DNA from: Symbiodinium natans
Taxonomy: Eukaryota; Sar; Dinophyceae; Suessiales; Symbiodiniaceae
Assembly: GCA_905221605.1 (NCBI GenBank)
Contig: CAJNDS010002208.1
Span: 285,688 to 349,687 of the forward strand
Length of the DNA stretch: 64,000 nt
Reading direction: 5' to 3'
Positions 21,070 through 32,345 of the stretch are shown in pieces. The notes under the pieces were generated by a model. It was not told the origin of the DNA and did no database searches. It was given only the letters and a program-made list of their open reading frames with translations. Both the position numbers and the translations under genes were made by a program. Every line of letters begins with the position of its first letter. Position 1 is the stretch's first letter.

Positions 21070-24000
21070 TCAGTCCTCTGTACACGAATCCTCAGGATCC
21101 TCACGATCACCATGGCTGTCTTCAAGCTGCGCATCGATCACATCCAAGTCCGACCCAGAAGCGAAGGCCTCGGGAAAAAGATCCCGCACGGCTGCCTCCC
21201 AGCCTTCCATGTAGAGCATGTGGCTGCTGTCGCACAGCAACCTGGGTGCAGGGTTGAGGGAGTTAGGGGGCAACCGTGTCGAGCAGAGGTGACATGATTC
21301 TTTTCCTCTGTCCGGCAAGTTGCCGCAGGGATGTGTGCAGCGTCACGTTGCAAGCCCAGTTGAGGTGCTCTTGGCGCCGACAAAAGCCCACGTAGCCCAG
21401 TCCTGCCCGAAGCACTGCCTGAGGTAGCGCTACCCCAGGACCTGACACGTCAGCAGGTGGCCGAGTTGAGCTTGCAACATGTCCAACACACTTTCTGCCA
21501 CATGACCCTTCTTTATTTAAAAGCATGTGCTGAAAAAGATTAAAGCCAGACACTGAAGTCCAGGACCGTCCGCGCCCGGCATGCCTCCAAGATGGTTCTC
21601 CATCCTTCTGGGGGAAACCATTCCTGCCACCGCCACGGAACTGCTGTTGACCCCCAACGCCTCGGCTTCGGGACGTCAGACACTGCATCCGCCGACTTCT
21701 TTTCCTTCTCCTCGATGCGTGGCAAGTCGAATAAGCCCAAGGGGCTTATGTTCACCATCGTGGTCGGGCAACCAGGCATTGTGAACGGGTCCTGCACACC
21801 AGGGCGAGCAAACGTGACGGGTCTAATTTAAGGACAGCACCGTGCCGTTCACTCGCCACGCCTGCCGACGCACGGCCGCCACGCGGACCTTCGAAGACTT
21901 CGTGTAGACCAGGCTCCACCAGTGATCCGCAGGAGTTGCAAAAAGGGTCCGCTTAGGCCGTGGAGACTCCGCATAAAATGCCAGGAACTGACCCGCGTGA
22001 CTGGTCCGCGTCCTTGACTGCGCCGGACACGGAACTGCTTCTTATCAGCTCCACGCAGCCTCGCATGCCCTGCAGCCGAAGAACAAGGGCCACTAGTTTC
22101 TCACTGCAGCCGAAACTCAGGGTCTGCAACACGTCCTCCGCCATGCGCCGCAACTTGGGGCAGCACGTCGCAACCAGAATCATATCCTCAGTTGGTATAC
22201 AGTCGACGAACCGAAAGTGAAATAATGCGACACGCTGCACGTACGGCATGTCTTTCTTTGCTTTGCTTTCCAGGGTCTTCTCAGGGACATCGACCGTCGA
22301 TAGTCTCCTAGTAGCTACGGGCAAATATAATAGGAAAGAGAAATGACCCCTTGGCCTTCATAGTGGTAATTTCAATGGGTCTGAGTCTTGCCCGTGTAAC
22401 AGAGTACTGTTCAGCCTTGAGCCCCAGATGCCCCCTGGCCCCCTTTGACCGTCCCTTGCGTTGTGGACATTTGCAAGACGCCGCGCCCAACGGATCCTAC
22501 TTCAACCCTTTCTCTAGGCTCCAGGCCTACAAGCCCGAAAAGCCCCCCTCACCGAAGAAGAGTTTCGATCACGTTGCCCAAAAACAAACCCGGCTTCGAT
22601 CGATGTCCCCGAAAAGGCCCCGGAAAAGTGCAGGCTGGCGTCTCCGTCCGCGGAAGCCTCTTCTTTCATGAACTGCAGCAAGGCCTTGTACTCGGCCATG
22701 TAACTCTTAGTCCACGTCCCGCCGGCAACCCATGGTTGCGGTGAGTTGTCAAAGAGAAGTGCTGTTGACAAGACAAAGACACGGTGGGCCTTGTTCAACT
22801 CACCAGGTGACCGCCAGGAGGCCTCAACCTTCTCAAGGCAATCGCTGATGGAAGCTGTGCTTCCATAGCACTCGAATCGAATGTGCTGATCACGGAACTC
22901 TTTTGCCTTGGCAAGGATGGCAACTTTCTGCTGGGCAGCCGTGCTGGACAAAGAAGCTGAAGACCGGCGCGACCTCAAGGACTCCGAGCCCAGGCTGGCT
23001 TGCAGGCTTGCCAAAACATTCTGCTTGACCTCGGCAGCACGTCCCTCACGAAGCTCTTTGTCCTTTTTGCCTTCTGACACGTCGAACCAGGCCTGCAGCT
23101 TCATCCGCGCTTCTCCTTCGACATGGTGGCTCTTGCAGCAGCCAAGCCCGGCCAATTGCTGAAAAAGGCCGCAGTCCTCAAAGGCCGGGTCCTGGTGAAG
23201 TGTCCTAACCAGACTGTGCCACATCCGGCACTTCTCCAAAGCTAGACGTAACCAGGAAGAGCCACACGAATGGCACGCCATGCCGTTTGCCTTACACGTG
23301 CTGCCAGGCCCCCCAAAAAAAAGCATAATAACCAACAGCGCGTAACCTTGCAGCCAGGTGACTTCACACGTGGCACAAGGGCGCACCGTCAAGCTGGACC
23401 TGCCCACTGACTTTGTCCCTTTCAAGCCGCTCGGAGCTCCTGCTTCCAGGTCGTCAGCCATAAGCAGCAAAACAAAAGACAGGACCTCCACGGCCGTCAG
23501 TGTCTCAGTGGCCCACCGTTTGGCTGCACTTGCCAGGGCCGCAAGCTTGGAATACTGGCACGCCAGGAATTCACTGCCAAACTTTCGGCTGAGGCGCTGC
23601 AAGGCTTCCGCTGCATCGTCAATGAAGCACTCAGACACAGAGGTGGCAGCGAGGATCATGGTGGTGTTGAGGACCTGACCATTGTAAGCGATGTCCGGGC
23701 TGCAGTCCACAAGCCTGTCCATGTCCTTGCGAGAAGACCGCTTCGTCGAAAACATCTTCAAGTACTCCACGAACTTGCGAGCCCATACCACAAAGCCGTT
23801 CTCGCAGTACAGCGACCTCAACCGAGAGGCCTTCAAGCTTTCTTGCATCAGGTATTTCTTTGAGTCCATCGGGCTGCCCTTCTCCTGACACAAGAATCTC
23901 GCTCGGCATTCCCCGGCCCAATGGGCGACTAACAGGCAGTTAAAAACAAGCAAAAGCAACATGTCTTCCAATGGCAAAGTTTCCACGTAGTGAAGGTGGA

Positions 24001-24940
24001 TCGGGACTGAACCACCTACCTTCCACAGGGCTCGAACGTTTGCCCAGTCCTCCCCGCGAATGGCTCGAAACATGTCCAACTGTGCGCCGCTGCAATGGCA
24101 TCACAGCACATGAACAAGAACGGTAGCTAGGAGACCTGTCGATTCGGGGGGTTCTCGCAACGTCGCATGCGATCCAAGCCACCCACCAGACCGCCACAGG
24201 CTTCATGTCGGACAGGAAGAACATCACTTTTGGATAGCTCCCCAGCAGTTCCCAGGTGTACGCTTTCACCGTGACCGGAAAGCAGTGGCAAGAAGACCTC
24301 GGATGCATCGAAAAAGCCTACAGTTTGCACCGCCAAACGCCACATGAATTGCTGAATCCTGAAAATCCCACGCAGGCTGTGCGTCGAGGCACAGGTTCAT
24401 CATGTTGCCCAAGCCCTCCAAGTCCCTGTAGCAAAAGTCCTCGTTGATGAGGCCGGTCATGTTGTCCACAGGATGGCCCGCCAAGCTGAGCCAAAGGATT
24501 GACCCTGCCGCCATGTACTCATGATGGGCCTTGAGCGAGCCCACGCAATGACTCGGCACCCACGGCTCCATGACCGCCCCGGAGTCCTGTGACTGAAACG
24601 ATAAGGGTCTTGGCTTTGCCACGTCAGCAGGCACTCCCAGATCTTGCAAGCAGCTCGGCAGCCGGCTTTGAACCTCACGCGGCAGGACTCACGCAGCAGA
24701 ATGTGAAGCAAGCTCCAGCTACAATTTGCAAGTACCGTGCTTGGAATCTCGGGAACGAGCCCAGTGCGCAATGGACTGGACCCAGCGCAGGCCAGAGCTC
24801 TCTGCCGGGGGCCAGAGCTCGTCCACTGGCAAGGGCTCCACGCTGCCGCAACCCTGCACTGTAGCTGCGCGTCTGGTCTTGGCCGGGATGACCCCGCCCA
24901 GGCGGCCATTGCTAGCTGCACGCTTCCGTTTCGCAGCCAT
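21070..24940 (-). CDS. Large multi-exon gene of unknown function, paralogue of the neighbour at 25760-28852
   Basis: The start is the ATG at 24940, followed by a basic MAAKRKRAASN segment that looks like a nuclear signal. Further segments: about 24690-24360 (HEYMAAGSILWLSLAGHPVDN), 24290-24130, and a long open region 24079-22514 with GEDWANVRALWKVGGSVPIH, a C-x8-C-x2-C cluster (CKANGMACHSCG) and GTWTKSYMAEYKALLQFM. Then come an exon 22324-21953 (DCIPTEDMILVATCCPKLRR), an exon near 21790-21600 (WRWQEWFPPEGWRTI then ARTVLDFS) and the C-terminal exon ending EDPEDSCTED at 21070. The last three mirror exons of the neighbour (TDILLVSDGANHGLRTE; AGTVIDFTPGPNL; acidic tail), so the two are paralogues arranged head to tail. 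I do not recognise a known domain with confidence. Its 3' half is duplicated downstream. Confidence 0.6.
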
Positions 24941-25759
24941 TGCCTTTAAAGATTTCTAGCCATTGCCTTTAAAGAGCTGAGTGGTACTCTGGCCCAGTAT
25001 TAAGACCTGAAGACCCTGCTACCACCCGACTACATGCAACTGAATTCTGACCGGCACTGACCTTGCGGATGTCACGCCTTCGAAGCATGGAGCATGGGCC
25101 AACGCAAGTATGTGTTGATTCCTACCAAAGCTTCTCACTGCTTTATAACGGCATGCCCCATGTTGATCTTCTCCAACTGACGCAAGTTTTTTCACATGTT
25201 TCGGGACCTTCCACCGATTGGGACCCGAACTCAAAGAACAATAATAAGTTCCAGGGATCACACCCCCCAATCCCTGAAACTCTCCGCTGTAATATGGTGA
25301 CATATCTAACGTACCTCGAACGATCATGTCGCTATGACTTTACACACACTTTATAATTGCGGTTTCTTTGCCCTTGTTCTAGTCTGGCGTGTAACACAGT
25401 TGCCAGGCGCCCGGCAAGAAGAAACTCTCCGCGAGGAGGGCCCGAGCCGAAGACCTGGCACATCAGATTCTGATGTCTGACTGAAAAGTTTCACACTTGA
25501 AAGCTCGTGCCCGCGCAAACCCGAAACGCTTTTTTGCGGTAGCCTCTGCACTGTCATCTCGACACCGGGGCAACTGGGACTCTGAGACCAGCAAAGGCCT
25601 GAATCTGAGTCCGCCTAAGCTAAGTGTTGCTTTCCAAACAGTCTTCGCTTCGAGCCCTTTCCGCCCTTTCCTCTGAGTCCCGGTCAAAATCTCAAGCTGC
25701 GTGGAAAACAGAACGTGCACGGGAAGCACATGTCGACAGCCAGTGAACATGAAGAGGGG
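24941..25759. other. Intergenic spacer, no gene seen
   Basis: About 820 bp between two co-oriented paralogous genes. The sequence TTGCCTTTAAAGA occurs twice near 24940-24975. Small open frames on both strands show no motif. Confidence 0.5.
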
Positions 25760-28700
25760 TCAGCCGCTGGTCGCAACAGCCACCCCGAAGACAGTTTCAT
25801 CACTCGGGGACTCCTCACCCTCGGGGTCCTCCTCATCCTCACCCTCCTTGTTCATCTCTGGATACGCCTTCGACACTTCCTCAGCCAAGTCCGCGTCATA
25901 CATGTGCGGCATGCCCTCATCCAGGACAAGCCTTGGAAAGAATGAAGTGATTATGCTGCTTTTTCAAAAAAAATAATTGTAAATCGAACGCACAATGACA
26001 ATGCATGCAGCGACTGCCGACTGCAAGGCAGGATGCTTTGCAGCTTCCTTCTCTGCAACGCTCTCGAGATAAGATTGCAGAGGCTTCCTGGCAGTGTAGC
26101 CTGCGTACTTCATATTGGCCGTAAGGCAGGCTCGGATCAAGTTTGGCCCTGGGGTGAAATCAATGACCGTCCCCGCGCGAAGGCAGGTGAGCAAAGTGCT
26201 CCACAATTCCTGCAGCAGGTGGTCACCCCAGTGCCACGGAAGGTTACGCCCTTCTTGAGGCCGGCCCCATCCCACAGCAGCGCCTTGGTGTCAGCATCCA
26301 CAGAGTCCGCGTCGAGAGCGCTCAAGACCGGGACACCGTTGAAGACCATGGGGATGTTGCCGTACTCGTCCGCCTCACGGTCCATTTTGATGGCCTCCAC
26401 CTTTACATCCTTGCCGAGCCGCACGAAGAGTGTGGACCAGGCTCCACGTTTGGAACCGATGGCAGATGCCAGCTGTTGACTGGCGTCGAACACCACAATC
26501 ATCTCGAAGACCGGCCCTGCCCCACCAAGGATTCTGGTGATCTCAGTCCTGAGGCCGTGGTTCGCACCGTCGCTGACGAGCAGGATGTCGGTCTTCTGGC
26601 TCGCCACGGCCGCGGCTTGCTGAAGCTTGGCGCACAGCTCGGCGCTCTGCTTCGGGGCTTCGCACCAGGGCGTGTCGCTTGCCGCGTCCTCCTTCACCAG
26701 CTCGCAGTTGACTACGAACAATCTGTGCCGAGCCCCCACCTTGGCATCAGTGACGCCCACCACGGCGGTGCCCTCCGCGAGGACGCGGGCCACCTTTTTC
26801 ATTTTGTCCGCAACCTTGCCCTTGACCTCAGACCGCAGTTTTGTCATGTCCTCGAGAGACCGCTCCATTGTGTCCACGTCGCCTGCGTCGTGCAGGGGAA
26901 CACTGCAGGTAACAGGTGCATGCCTGGGCATGCTTACATTGCGTAGACTTTAGACACGTGCCCCGCCTGCGATCAGGCTGCTCAGCTGCACCGTGTCCAG
27001 CAGTGAGCTCTGCTTCGGGGTCAACGAGGCCAAGGCCGCCCGAAAGTCCTTGGAGAGCTCCAGCTCGCAGTCCGGGTCCTGCAAGTCCTCCACGATCCCT
27101 CGCTTTGAGGCCGCCCCAGTCACCGTCTGCAGGTCCTCATCGCGATCTCTCTCCATGATGGAAACCAGGAAATCTCGGAGCGGCCGCTGATTGGCACTGA
27201 GGTCTCAAGCTGTTCCAGAGAGCATGAAACCCAGCCATAGCCCTAGTCCATTTGTCCAGACCATCGTCCGTCAAGTCCTGGCCCTTGAAGACCTTCTTGT
27301 CCAGCATCACGCACAAGACGCCCAGCATGAACCGCGCCGCCTCTGCCGTGTGCCGAAAGACGGCCTTCATCCGGCTGTGGCTGCAGGCCAAGACCGGACC
27401 ATGGGCCGAAGTGATTCCTCGAGCACACTCTGACAGCTGCCGCACTATGCCACAGTAGACCAATGACCACACAGGCAACATGTTGAATTGTACTGCAGGC
27501 CGAGGTGCGATTGAGGAGTGTCTCCGACTCCGGCCCCAAAGACCTCAGCACGCTCTGGACGGACGCCATGAGGTTCTTGTCCACCTTGCAGCCATTGAAG
27601 TTGAACGGCACCTCGTTGTAGCCGCTCGTTTTGCAGGCCTCGTGCACAGCTTCTAGCATTTTGGGAGCCGACTTGCCCTCAATGTCCGCCAGGTCGCAGA
27701 GCTTCCTCGTGAAGACCAGGAAGCTGTCGCAAGTCAGCATGGAGACCTGGCGAAGGTCCTGGTTTTGCTTGAGACTGGCGACGACCAGCTTATTGGAGTC
27801 CGTCGCATGGACCTGGAGGGTGACCGTCAACATGGCCTCCATCAGCATCTGCAGCATGTCCGCTCGGGGGCTGTCCATCTCCAAGAAGATCTTCACCTGG
27901 GCCGTGCTGAGCACTAGGGCTATGATTGGACTTCGACCGAACAAGTTCGAGTAAAGAAAAACCGTCTGGACGGTGCCAGGGAACCCAGAAGGCCGCCACG
28001 ACGCACTTGGAGCCAACGATGGTCAGGTCCTTCGGCGGCAGCTTGGAAGTGTAGCATATGACCGGCGTCGGAAAGACGATGCGCGCCCTGTCCGACAAAT
28101 AGACCGGCTTGAACGAGTCCACCATAGTCATGACCATCCTGGGCTGGTTTCCCAAAACCTCCCAACAGCTGATTTTAATGGGGCAGGAACGACCGTATAG
28201 TACGTCGAGTCCTGAACCTCAGACTGCTTCAAAGCCAACCAGCCAAGCATCTCCAGAGTCAAGGGGTCAGCCGTGACCGGAGACTTGCTCTGCAAGTCCA
28301 CCCAGCTCAGGTTGCCACCAGCTTCATAGAGCTTCTCCTGCTTCAGCGCCAGCAGAGCACGCCCCGCGTGCCAGACCTCCTTGTAGCCGCTGGCCTGCCC
28401 CGACCGACCCTTGTTGTCCTGAATCGACAAGGGCTCCAAGACCTGCAGAGGTGTTTGCTTCTCGAAGCCCGGGACCTTCAGATCCTGCAACATCTCGGGA
28501 AGGGCAGCACGTACCTGGGCCGGGAGTCATCATTCAAACGTGCAAAGTGAAAAGACCAACAAAAACGAAAGCCGGGATAAGAACGCCAACTCGGTCAGGG
28601 AACGTAGGCCTCCACTTCCTCGCAGAACTTGCTGCACTCTACCCAGTTGTCCTTTGGCAGGATAGGCCTGACAAAGGCCTTTTTGGCCGGCGCCGCCGCG

Positions 28701-28852
28701 GTCGGGGCTGAGTCTTCTGCCTCCACGCTTGGCACAGCTGGCGCCGCTGGCGGGGCACTCGTTGCTGGAGGGGCCTTTGGACCTGAAGCTTTTGCTTGGC
28801 CCGCGGGTCGGCCTGGCGCTGCCGCCTTGGGGGTGGTCTTCTCTGCTGTCAT
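25760..28852 (-). CDS. Large multi-exon gene with a DFTPG-type segment, function unknown
   Basis: It starts at the ATG at 28852 with an Ala/Pro-rich N-terminus (MTAEKTTPKAAAPG) and exon 1 to about 28600. Later segments: 28510-28150 (EVWHAGRALLALKQEKLY), 28145-27975, 27950-27500 (LCDLADIEGKSAPKMLEAVH), 27470-27215 (HTAEAARFMLGVLCVMLDKK), 27180-26955, 26915-26220 (TDILLVSDGANHGLRTEITR), 26235-25985 (LRAGTVIDFTPGPNLIRACL) and a final exon 25930-25760 with LVLDEGMPHMYDADLAEEV, a highly acidic tail and TGA. The VIDFTPG string resembles a motif I remember from an abundant dinoflagellate family; it looks a little like a glycine-rich nucleotide- or SAM-binding loop, but that is not established. Most exon joins need GC or GT donors at AG-G repeats. 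It is co-oriented with and paralogous to the gene at 21070-24940. Confidence 0.68.
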
Positions 28853-29019
28853 GCTCAGATCTAAGACCAAAACCACGACAACTTGAGCCCTGGAACGATT
28901 ACATGCCCAAGCAAGTTGACAAGAAATCCGAGTGTCCCTGTGGGTGCATAGGTGCAATGGTCTCAGAAGGCAGCTACCGCTTCCTCTCTGGTTTTTTTTC
29001 TTGACGGAGTGACTTCTTG

Positions 29020-29631
29020 CTAGAAGACCTGCGGACTGGCTGGAACTGGAAACGCTCCAGCCCGTGAAAACTGCAAACCGGTTTGCGGGCTGATTACCTC
29101 GATGAATCTGGGGGTTCGTGGAGGTAAAATGCCAGCTCTGGGACTGCAAATTACCTTCGGCAATGCAAAAAGGTAAACTGCAAACCGGTTTGCGCCCTGA
29201 TTACCTCTGTGACCCCGGCCAGCCGTCCACGTAAATTTCAGCTCTGGAACCTGAATTTTACCTTCCTGAACTACTTTTACACAGTGGCGCTTGTTGTGAG
29301 CGACGAAGCTTTGCAGGGCAGCCACTGCTACGAGCTTACTGGCGACTTGTGACTGTGCCTCAGGAAAGTACCCACGGTTGCTTAAATTTCGCAATGGGAT
29401 GACCTTGATGATTTCAGGCCTCTTGTCAAAGTACCGACCCAGCTTAGCCCGTCTGCTCACGAATCCAGCACCGGCCGTGCTCCGGCGTCCTGCAATCTGC
29501 TCTCCCCTGCAGTCACAGACACCTGCTGAGGTCCGTGATCCAATGACAACGTAGGAGTAAGAAGGCAGTCCCATGGGCACCCTATATACACTGAGAACAC
29601 TGTCGTCATATCGCCCTGTCCATTGGATCAT
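29020..29631 (-). CDS. Intronless open frame, hypothetical
   Basis: A 203-codon frame with ATG at 29631. The N-terminal half (VASKLVAVAALQSFVAHNKR) reads like protein, but the C-terminal half crosses the tandem repeat at 29071-29283 and repeats ANRFAV twice. It matches no family I know. It may be a chance frame through a repeat or a small gene between the two larger neighbours, which share its strand. Confidence 0.3.
   Translation of the reverse strand: MIQWTGRYDDSVLSVYRVPMGLPSYSYVVIGSRTSAGVCDCRGEQIAGRRSTAGAGFVSRRAKLGRYFDKRPEIIKVIPLRNLSNRGYFPEAQSQVASKLVAVAALQSFVAHNKRHCVKVVQEGKIQVPELKFTWTAGRGHRGNQGANRFAVYLFALPKVICSPRAGILPPRTPRFIEVISPQTGLQFSRAGAFPVPASPQVF
29071..29283. repeat. Two tandem 107-bp units, each with a 14-bp perfect palindrome
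   Basis: GCAAACCGGTTTGC occurs at 29073-29086 and 29180-29193. Each is followed by a similar series: CTGATTACCTC, a GTGGAGGTAAAA-like or CACGTAAATTTC segment, CAGCTCTGG and AATT/TTTACCTTC. The second unit is more diverged. Confidence 0.85.
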
Positions 29632-29838
29632 CTGCAGCAGCCCGCTCCTACAACTTGTGCTGCCTCAAGCTTCAAGACCGAAGGTATAATTCTGAGGACC
29701 GAAGTGCGTGCATGGATACTAGGCCTTCGTAAATGGGATGCCTGAGGCTGCAGCTGCAACCCTAAAGCCTCGAAAGCCCAAACATGGCAATCTCAGGAAA
29801 ATCGCCTCCTCTTCTTCTTCAGCCGACCCTCCGTTACG

Positions 29839-31550
29839 TCACAACTCTGCTGGCACCTGGCCGACGCCAAGGAGAAGCGGTCTCAGTGGTATCGTGCATG
29901 ATGATGCTACGCTGCGTTTCGACAAACAAGCGTGCCTGAGGTGAAGAAACGTCCTCCGGAAGGTCCTCTTCGTCGGCGCTCGGCGAAGCAAGGAGAGGCC
30001 TAAAGCAACGGCTGCCGCGATAGGCCTCACGTGCTGCGTGTTGCCCACCAATCGCACACGGTCGGCGTCGCTCAATGTGGGCGGCATTCGAAGATCCACA
30101 AAGTCGTGGAGTGCCTCACACGATGTATGGATGTATGGATGTATTGCACTATAATGGCAACCAGGACGAACAGTTCTCGCGCATGCCCCCACGACCCCAA
30201 CAAGTAAACGCCGACACGGAACAAGGCCGTCGAGTCCGTCCAGAAGCTGCACGTGACTGGCACAGACCATAGGCGGCACGTAAGCTACGACGGAGCCTCT
30301 GGACCACGTCGGGCATCGACCCTGCCCAGCGCGGCAGAAGTCTTCTGACTGCGACACGTCCGCAAAAAAGCTGGTCTTGCGGCATCGCTTCCGCAGGGCC
30401 GACCGGAAGACCTCTGCTTGGCGCTTCGTCATGGATCCGCGCCCTGGAAGGCCATGCAGGAAAGTGAAAGTGACACAACTGGAAGCACATGCGTGGATTA
30501 GACAAACTGGCCAAGGCACCTTGTCGCTTGCGCCGCACCAGCTTCGCAGTGACGGTGCTAGCATGCTTCTGCCCGACTCCCAACAGCGCTCTGAGCACCT
30601 TCTCGCACCGAGTCCGCAACTCTGCGGCCGAGTCCACACTACACACATCCGCCCGGACCAAGACAAAGTAGACCCGAGGGCGTCGGACCACTGCCCCGAA
30701 GTCCGTGGCACAGCAGTCCACCTGAGTGAGCGCAGCGAAGAAACAGCAAAGTCGACGCTGCAAGCATGACTCCTGTCGTCTCCTACAGTATGTGCAGACA
30801 GCAAGCAAGAACCACGTGGTAGTCCTCTCTCAAGGCCGCGAACATCTTGCGCTTCACCTGGCCCAAGAATGGCAGGAGCCCGCGCACGTTCTCCAGCACC
30901 GCCACCTTGGGGCGTCTGTCCGCGACCGTGTCCAGAACGCCCTGCCTAAGTCATGCCCCCAACATCATCACGATTGGAATCATTGGCTGGTGTCTGAAAA
31001 AAAACTAATTTATAGCAAGGCACAAAACTTTGGCTTTCTCCTTGTCCGCGAGCCCATTTCTCTTGCCGAGAAAGCTGTAGCTTTGACATGGAAATCCAGC
31101 CGCGTAGAAGTCCAGCGGCTGCTTGACCGCGCCCAAGTCCCGACCAAGAAGGTTGTCGAACCAGTGCAGGGGTTTGTCTGCGGAAGTCGGATGGAACAAA
31201 ATGGAGACTGTCAGTCAATTCAAAGCCAGAACCAAAGAAACACCCACAAGACTGCAATTCCACCGAGTGACAATTCAGGAGGACCACAGACTTGGCCGCC
31301 TTGTCTACATCGCAGCTGAAGATGTGTCGGTACTGGACGTTCATGGCGCGAAGCGCCGCCAAAGGTGCCTGCTCCAGGGCCACGGAGACGCACAGCACAC
31401 GCATGCACATGTGCGTGCTACTTGAGATCGCAATTTGGAGGCCTCGATGCCGCTGCAGTCCGTGGCCACATTCAAGCGGCCCCATGCACGGTAGCCGCTC
31501 GAGCTGGCGGTTGCCACGGCCAGCATGTCCCGACCCCATTGCACGGGCAC
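29839..31550 (-). CDS. C5 cytosine-specific DNA methyltransferase
   Basis: It would transfer a methyl group from S-adenosylmethionine to C5 of cytosine in DNA, presumably in the nucleus. Motifs in order on the minus strand: I, NVATDCSGIEA (about 31480-31445) spliced to APLAALRAM (from 31369); II, HIFSCDVDKAAK; IV, FYAAGFPCQSYSFLGKRNG with the catalytic Cys (about 31120-31060); VI, VAVLENVRGLL (about 30900); VIII, ATDFGAVVRRPRVYFVLVR (about 30710-30660); IX region, FADVSQSEDF and PTWSRGSVV (about 30370-30290); X, VRLVGNTQHVRPIAAAVALG (about 30065-30000). About seven exons. The GIE-AP join works only with a GC donor (GAG|GC to CAG|GC). The start is uncertain: an in-frame stop lies just upstream, and ATG at 31526 is possible. 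No chromodomain, BAH or PHD region is seen. It is co-oriented with its neighbours. Methyltransferases of this type have been reported within dinoflagellate retrotransposons, but no reverse transcriptase is visible here. Confidence 0.85.
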
Positions 31551-31560
31551 GGCGTCCGTC

Positions 31561-32204
31561 TAGGCCCTTCCTGATTGCTATAATCTTTGGGTCCGTCCGA
31601 GTCTCAGTGGCAGCAAAGAAAAAGCGAGCATGGGGTTTCAGAGACTTAAAAACCCGAATTCCCACCGGAGGTTGCACGTGCAAAGCTGATGGGTCACAGG
31701 CAAGATTTAGGTCCCTGAAGGCTTGGGGTTGTGCTGTAAAGGACATGGTCGGGGGTTTGGAGCCTGTAGGTTGCGACATAGGGTCTGTGACGCATGTCAC
31801 TGGCCAGGCCAAACACATTTCATAGGAGACCGGTGTCCTTGACCACGTAAGACCGACACGTGGGTCTACCACGCGACTTGGAAAAACTCCGACGACTCCC
31901 ATGTACGAAATCTGCAAAGCTTGGTTAAGGGGACGGGCAGATCTGTGGGGCTCATTATACTCGCGATCATGCCAAACTAGACTCGACTTTCAGGAGTCTA
32001 GGAGGGCCGTGTTAAGGGGAGTGTGCAGAAGGGGACACCGTCATGCCCTTACGCGGCGTGGCTTCAGCTTTGGCCGTTTGGGACTCAGAGGCTGAGTGGG
32101 AGGCTTCGGACGGAGCCACGGGCAAGCTCGGGCGATTTTCCATTGCCAGAGTGTGGATGCCCCATATAGTGACCCGGTGAGGGAATCTGTTTAAGATTCG
32201 CCCT
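31561..32204. other. 5' flank of the methyltransferase gene, no gene seen
   Basis: No reading frame with recognisable motifs. The long minus-strand frame over 31917-30946 is in the wrong register for the methyltransferase motifs and is a shadow. A promoter could lie here, but no element is recognised. Confidence 0.45.
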
Positions 32205-32345
32205 CAGAAGACCCGATTCGGCCTCGCACTAACAGGCCTGACAAGATCCGATTCGGCCTTGTAGACACGTGGCCTCACACAAGACCCGTTACAGGCCTCA
32301 CAAGACCCCATTCGGCTTTCAGTCACAGGCCTCACACAAGAACCG
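32205..32345. repeat. Short degenerate tandem repeat, CCTCACACAAGACCCGATTCGG type
   Basis: Four or more imperfect copies of a 25-45 bp unit that contains AGGCCTCACA, AAGACCCG and ATTCGGC strings. It lies directly downstream of the stop codon at 32346. Confidence 0.75.

Larger units (their letters stand above)
16238..22941. repeat. Tandem segmental duplication, two copies of about 3.3-3.4 kb
   Basis: Copy 1 is about 16238-19541 and copy 2 about 19548-22941. Long blocks are near-identical, for example 17700-18260 against 20780-21340 and 18550-19330 against 21955-22735. Copy 2 lacks about 180 bp present at 16560-16738; copy 1 lacks about 310 bp present at 21640-21950. The unit holds the 3' half of the large minus-strand gene and the 5' zinc-finger part of the hAT-like gene. 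At the junction near 19541 gene-body sequence passes directly into zinc-finger sequence within a GC-rich string. Confidence 0.93.

Noticed and set aside
26476-26953. Plus-strand frames opposite the 25760-28852 gene
   Set aside because: They lie antisense to exons with better protein character; GC-rich codons leave the opposite strand open by chance.
30946-31917. Minus-strand 323-codon frame over the methyltransferase 5' part
   Set aside because: The methyltransferase motifs here are read in other registers with introns between them; this long frame is a shadow and has no motif.
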